Assembly: GCA_003447785.1 (NCBI GenBank)
Contig: DLYJ01000179.1
Span: forward strand, 1-9,780
Reading direction: 5' to 3'
Length of the DNA stretch: 9,780 nucleotides
DNA from: Treponema sp.
Lineage (GTDB): Bacteria > Spirochaetota > Spirochaetia > Treponematales > Treponemataceae
The first letter of the stretch is position 1. Each line of letters opens with the position of its first letter. The translations under genes were made by a program, and so were the position numbers. Shown here one piece after another: positions 7,790 through 9,780 of the stretch. The notes below the pieces were generated by a model. That model searched no databases, was not told the DNA's origin, and saw only the letters and a program-made list of their open reading frames with translations.

Positions 7790-8533
7790 ATGACACTGGA
7801 CGAAGTTGAGAACGAATTAAAATCCCTTGTAAAAAAAGACAACTACAGGGAATTCAGTTCGTCGCTCAACCCAACCGCTTCCCCTATCCTGGGGGTGCGG
7901 ATTCCGCAACTACGCACACTGGCAAAAAAGATAGCAGGAGACACCTGGAATAAACCGGGTGATAAAGCCTCTTGGCAGATTTTTCTTGAACAAAACCCGC
8001 TCACAACTTTTGAACATCAGGCACTTCAGGCAATGGTAATAGGCTACGCAAGGGCCGACATCAATCTAATACTGAATTACCTTAAAGACTTTATTCCGCA
8101 CATTCATGACTGGGCCGTAAATGACATTTTATGCCAGACTTTCAAAACCGCCCAAAAGCATCAGGAAACCGTCTGGAACTTTTTAATGAACTATAAAGAC
8201 AGCCGGAAAGAATTTGAAGTACGAGTCGTAGCCATAATGTTGATGACGCACTTTTTAAATGATGCTTACATCGACAGAGTCCTCAAAGTCCTCAACACAC
8301 TCTACACAGATACAAGCCGTGACAGCGCCACCTACTACGCCAAAATGGGAATCGCATGGGCAGTTGCCACAGCAGCGTGTAAAACAAAGTATCCCGATCT
8401 GACCTATGAATTTATGAAAAGTCCTTCAAACAGACTGGACTCCTGGACCTACAACAAGGCCATCAGAAAAATGCAGGAATCATTCCGTGTCACCCCGGAA
8501 ATAAAAGAAAAGATGAATCAGTTGAAGAAGTAG
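7790..8533 (+). CDS. DNA alkylation repair protein, AlkD-type HEAT-like glycosylase
   Basis: A 247-residue all-helical protein of the DNA alkylation repair family (AlkD/AlkC, COG4912). In the well-studied Bacillus cereus AlkD, HEAT-like repeats cradle DNA and excise bulky or cationic 3-methyl- and 7-methylpurines without base flipping. Conserved points seen here are GVRIPQLRTLAKKI (35-48), Trp108 and Asp112 in DWAVND, Arg145 in EFEVRVVAIMLM, Trp190 in YYAKMGIAW, and the C-terminal KAIRKMQES. These sit at nearly the same numbers as the active-site Trp109, Asp113, Arg148 and Trp187 of B. cereus AlkD, so the enzyme is probably active. It starts 18 nt after the chemoreceptor stop. Only an A-rich stretch and no proper ribosome binding site precede the ATG, so translation may depend on the upstream gene. 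No clear terminator follows on the + strand. Confidence 0.9.
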   Translation: MTLDEVENELKSLVKKDNYREFSSSLNPTASPILGVRIPQLRTLAKKIAGDTWNKPGDKASWQIFLEQNPLTTFEHQALQAMVIGYARADINLILNYLKDFIPHIHDWAVNDILCQTFKTAQKHQETVWNFLMNYKDSRKEFEVRVVAIMLMTHFLNDAYIDRVLKVLNTLYTDTSRDSATYYAKMGIAWAVATAACKTKYPDLTYEFMKSPSNRLDSWTYNKAIRKMQESFRVTPEIKEKMNQLKK

Positions 8534-8730
8534 AATTTTTCCCCTATCACAGGCAGATTAACGCAGGTAAAAGTTGAATGTGAATCATAATTTTCAGCTC
8601 ACAGCCGAGTCAATGTCTCATCCAATGCTTGCAGCCAACTTTTGCTCTCCTTGAGTTCCAGTCGCTCCATCTGCCTTCGGAGACGTTTCTAGCAAGGTTA
8701 GAATCGTGGCTAAAAAAAACAAAAGATAAA
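8534..8730. other. Intergenic stretch with nested inverted repeats and a protein-like micro-frame
   Basis: No established gene is seen between the AlkD-type gene and the lipoprotein terminator. On the - strand a frame with no stop for 29 codons ends at 8599. It contains ATG at 8670 and encodes 23 residues (MERLELKESK, then SWLQALDETLTRL), which look like an amphipathic helix. It is preceded by RRQ codons and a weak GAAGG. Inverted pairs are GGCAGA (8552-8557) with TCTGCC (8670-8675), AAAAGTTG (8569-8576) with CAACTTTT (8636-8643), and GATTAAC (8556-8562) with GTTAGAATC (8697-8705, 2-nt bulge). This may be a dispersed repeat, a gene remnant or a recombination site; none is proven. Confidence 0.45.
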
Positions 8731-8764
8731 TATAGCAGGAACTAAAATATTAGTACCTGCTATA
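8731..8764 (-). terminator. Terminator-like hairpin after the lipoprotein gene
   Basis: TATAGCAGG (8731-8739) pairs with CCTGCTATA (8756-8764). After an A-A mismatch the stem continues with ACTAA/TTAGT around an AATA loop. On the - strand it is followed within a few bases by a T-rich stretch containing an eight-T run (opposite the A-run near 8712-8719). It lies 35 nt beyond the lipoprotein stop codon. The T-run is displaced from the stem, so efficiency is uncertain. Confidence 0.6.
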
Positions 8765-8798
8765 ATAATTAAAATCCAAATTGTCTGATAAAACAACT

Positions 8799-9287
8799 CT
8801 ATTCTACCATACAGAGAGCATAACTACCGTCAGGAAGTTTAAGTAAATTAAAAAGCATCCCTCTTGTATACTTATAAAGACTATAGTTCACTTTTGACTC
8901 AAACTTAGTAATTTTAGAATTGTCAATTGTACCTGCAAAAGGATAAGTAATTTCCAAACCATCAACAAGATACCCGCTAATAGCAATTCCATATGGGAAA
9001 GAAGTAGCTTCAATATCTATTTCTTCACTTTCTCCTTTCTTAATAGTCAGATTTCGATTTTCCCCTAATTTATTGTTCAATGACACAACGTTATCATTAG
9101 CAGTCCAGTAATCTTTAGAAGAATACACACCTACAATATTAAAATCGAGTAAAGTATTATTAAATACAGTACAAGAGTATTTCACGATGTTTGGATCTAC
9201 TTTATCTTCATTTTCCTCTTCTTCACAGGCAGTAAATAAAAGTAATAATAATGAAAAAATTAAAAAGATAATTCTCTTTAGTTTCAT
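8799..9287 (-). CDS. Unrecognised small lipoprotein
   Basis: A 162-residue predicted lipoprotein that I do not recognise. Residues 1-20 are a lipoprotein signal peptide (KLKR, a long Ile/Leu/Phe core) ending in a lipobox LFTAC with Cys21. The mature chain starts with a very acidic tether (CEEEENEDK). The rest is predicted to be beta-rich, with alternating hydrophobic residues and a Cys at 39 and near the C-terminus (ALCMVE) that could pair. Aspartate is absent directly after the Cys, so the inner-membrane retention signal of enterobacteria is not present; surface or outer membrane location is possible but unproven. Its ATG overlaps the stop of an upstream 51-codon gene (ATGA), with no separate strong ribosome binding site, indicating translational coupling. 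The region is visibly richer in A and T than the genes to the left. A hairpin follows it. Confidence 0.85.
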   Translation of the reverse strand: MKLKRIIFLIFSLLLLLFTACEEEENEDKVDPNIVKYSCTVFNNTLLDFNIVGVYSSKDYWTANDNVVSLNNKLGENRNLTIKKGESEEIDIEATSFPYGIAISGYLVDGLEITYPFAGTIDNSKITKFESKVNYSLYKYTRGMLFNLLKLPDGSYALCMVE

Positions 9288-9439
9288 TTTTGTCTAGTCC
9301 CTCCCCTATTAGAAGAACCATTTCGTGAAGAAGGGGGATTATTGCCCCTATTTCCACCACTAGGGTTGCCTGTTGTCGAAGGCATACGACCACCTTCACC
9401 ATAATGAGAATTTCCTGGAAGCACTGTTGTTTTTCCCAT
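9284..9439 (-). CDS. 51-residue Gly/Asn/Ser-rich small protein, coupled to the lipoprotein gene
   Basis: A short gene encoding 51 residues: MGKTTVLPGNSHYGEGGR, then a low-complexity tail rich in Gly, Asn, Ser, Pro and Arg, ending RGGTRQK. I do not recognise it. It has no signal peptide, no membrane segment and no Cys, so it is probably disordered and basic. Support for a real gene is positional. AAGGAG (9453-9448) lies 8 nt before the ATG at 9439, and its TGA (9286-9284) overlaps the lipoprotein ATG (9287-9285) as ATGA, the classic coupled arrangement. A competing 73-codon frame beginning 5 nt upstream (ATG at 9444) runs through both genes but has poor protein character and too close a ribosome binding site. 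Roles as a leader peptide for coupling, a partner of the lipoprotein or a peptide precursor are all possible and unproven. Confidence 0.7.
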   Translation of the reverse strand: MGKTTVLPGNSHYGEGGRMPSTTGNPSGGNRGNNPPSSRNGSSNRGGTRQK

Positions 9440-9451
9440 AACATTTTCTCC

Positions 9452-9484
9452 TTGTTAATATAACAATTTAATTTTCAGTGTGAA
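9452..9484 (-). promoter_or_regulatory. Candidate promoter with palindrome over the -10
   Basis: On the - strand, TTCACA (9484-9479, 5 of 6), a 16-nt spacer and TATATT (9462-9457, 5 of 6) with an upstream TG make a reasonable promoter for the small-protein/lipoprotein pair. A palindrome TTGTTA-ATA-TAACAA (9452-9466) covers the -10 and touches the ribosome binding site, as an operator would. The predicted start (about 9450) would leave a very short leader cutting into the AAGGAG. An alternative -10, TATAAA (9497-9492), has no good -35 at normal spacing. Confidence 0.4.
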
Positions 9485-9496
9485 CCAGAATTTTAT

Positions 9497-9558
9497 AAGG
9501 AAAAATCCTTAATTAGAGGATATGTCAATATCCTCTAATTCCTAGTTTACTAGGAATT
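9497..9558. repeat. Three tandem stem-loops, including a perfect 13-bp stem
   Basis: AAGGA/TCCTT (9497-9501/9506-9510) is the first. The second pairs AATTAGAGGATAT (9511-9523) with ATATCCTCTAATT (9528-9540) around GTCA, a perfect 13-bp stem. The third pairs AATTCCTAG (9537-9545) with CTAGGAATT (9550-9558) around TTTA and is followed on the + strand by a short T-run. The second and third share AATT (9537-9540), so they cannot both form fully. The second loop on the - strand contains a perfect TTGACA (9528-9523). The block could be a terminator for + transcripts, an operator cluster or part of a repeat element. Confidence 0.7.
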
Positions 9559-9644
9559 TTTACACACAAATTGCATTGTTTCGCAAAAATTTCAAACGCA
9601 ACTCTTCTAAGATTCTGTAAGATAAAAGGTTTGTTAAAGGAATT
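9559..9644. other. AT-rich intergenic stretch without recognised content
   Basis: No gene is visible. A 9-nt direct repeat, GATAAAAGG, occurs at 9621-9629 and again at 9648-9656 inside the next short ORF. Nothing else stands out. Confidence 0.4.
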
Positions 9645-9743
9645 ATGGATAAAAGGATTCTTTTATATCGTTTGAATCGTGAATTAAAAAGTAAAACGGG
9701 TAACTTAGCATCTCGCGCAGCCACGCTGCCGGTTTTTCTTTAA
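9645..9743 (+). CDS. Possible 32-residue ORF, perhaps a truncated gene
   Basis: ATG at 9645 follows AAAGGA (about 3 nt spacing) and opens a 32-codon frame, MDKRILLYRLNRELKSKTG followed by NLASRAATLPVFL and TAA. The first half is a plausible basic helix. The last dozen codons fall in a sequence of clearly higher G+C that continues into hairpins at the window edge, so the frame may be a gene start cut by a repeat element. No relative is recognised. The opposite strand is also open from the window edge down to a stop near 9645, beginning GVGCALSRDG, so either strand or neither may be coding. Confidence 0.25.
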   Translation: MDKRILLYRLNRELKSKTGNLASRAATLPVFL

Positions 9744-9748
9744 AAAAG

Positions 9749-9773
9749 AAGCCGTCGCGGCTTAAGGCACAGC
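9749..9773. repeat. GC-rich hairpins at the right edge
   Basis: AAGCCG (9749-9754) pairs with CGGCTT (9758-9763) around TCG, and AGGC/GCCT forms a second 4-bp stem around ACA immediately after. The base composition contrasts sharply with the AT-rich DNA to the left. It looks like the edge of a repeat element or structured region cut off by the window. Confidence 0.4.
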
Positions 9774-9780
9774 CTACGCC

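Noticed and set aside
8552..8705. Firm call of an integron attC site
   Set aside because: The core boxes do not fully match GTTRRRY/RYYYAAC, the inner arms are unevenly placed and no integrase is present in the window; kept only as a hypothesis.
9223..9444. A 73-codon - strand frame starting 5 nt before the 51-codon gene
   Set aside because: Its ATG is only 3 nt from the AAGGAG, it overlaps deeply into the lipoprotein gene in another frame, and its composition is not protein-like. The 51-codon frame with 8-nt spacing and ATGA coupling explains the signals better.
9492..9528. TTGACA (9528-9523) and TATAAA (9497-9492) as a - strand promoter
   Set aside because: The spacer is 25 nt, far from the 16-18 nt needed for sigma-70, and longer than MerR-type promoters.
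1..9780. CRISPR array, tRNA or rRNA genes
   Set aside because: No regularly spaced repeats, cloverleaf-like sequences or rRNA signature stretches were noticed on either strand.

Overview
The window looks like a chromosomal segment of a spirochaete, most likely a Treponema-like bacterium. This is an inference from the general flavour of the proteins (class II ketol-acid reductoisomerase, a long dCache-type chemoreceptor, a periplasmic LolA-like protein, a small spirochaete-style lipoprotein), from strong GGAG-type ribosome binding sites and from moderate G+C. No rRNA or other marker is present to prove it.

Layout: positions 1-909 hold the C-terminal part of ilvC (branched-chain amino acid synthesis) on the + strand. 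It is followed by a small hairpin-rich segment in which the last 18 bases of ilvC are repeated, and then by a strong bidirectional terminator (1013-1044). From 4594 down to 1053, on the - strand, lies a compact gene string: MATE efflux protein, patatin-like phospholipase, a small unknown helical protein, and an EamA/DMT transporter. Gaps between these genes are about 30, 36 and 2 nt, so they are probably one operon. Upstream of it, also on the - strand, is a separately terminated LolA-like periplasmic protein (4665-5486). This gene is divergent from a methyl-accepting chemotaxis protein (5681-7771, +), which is followed 18 nt later by an AlkD-family DNA glycosylase (7790-8533, +). The two divergent promoters share the same extended -10 sequence, TGTTATAAT.

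The right end (about 8534-9780) has a different character. It is AT-rich, rich in inverted repeats and poor in recognisable genes. It carries a - strand two-gene unit: a 51-residue Gly/Asn/Ser-rich peptide with a strong ribosome binding site, whose stop codon overlaps (ATGA) the start of a 162-residue lipoprotein. Both are unrecognised. Upstream is a palindrome over a candidate -10 and then three tandem stem-loops, one with a perfect 13-bp stem. Downstream are a terminator-like hairpin and a stretch with a protein-like micro-frame and nested inverted repeats. The last 140 bases contain a short ORF running into a GC-rich hairpin element. This end is the best place to look for something new: it looks like an accessory or repeat-bounded insertion. 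The rest is ordinary housekeeping and transport content.
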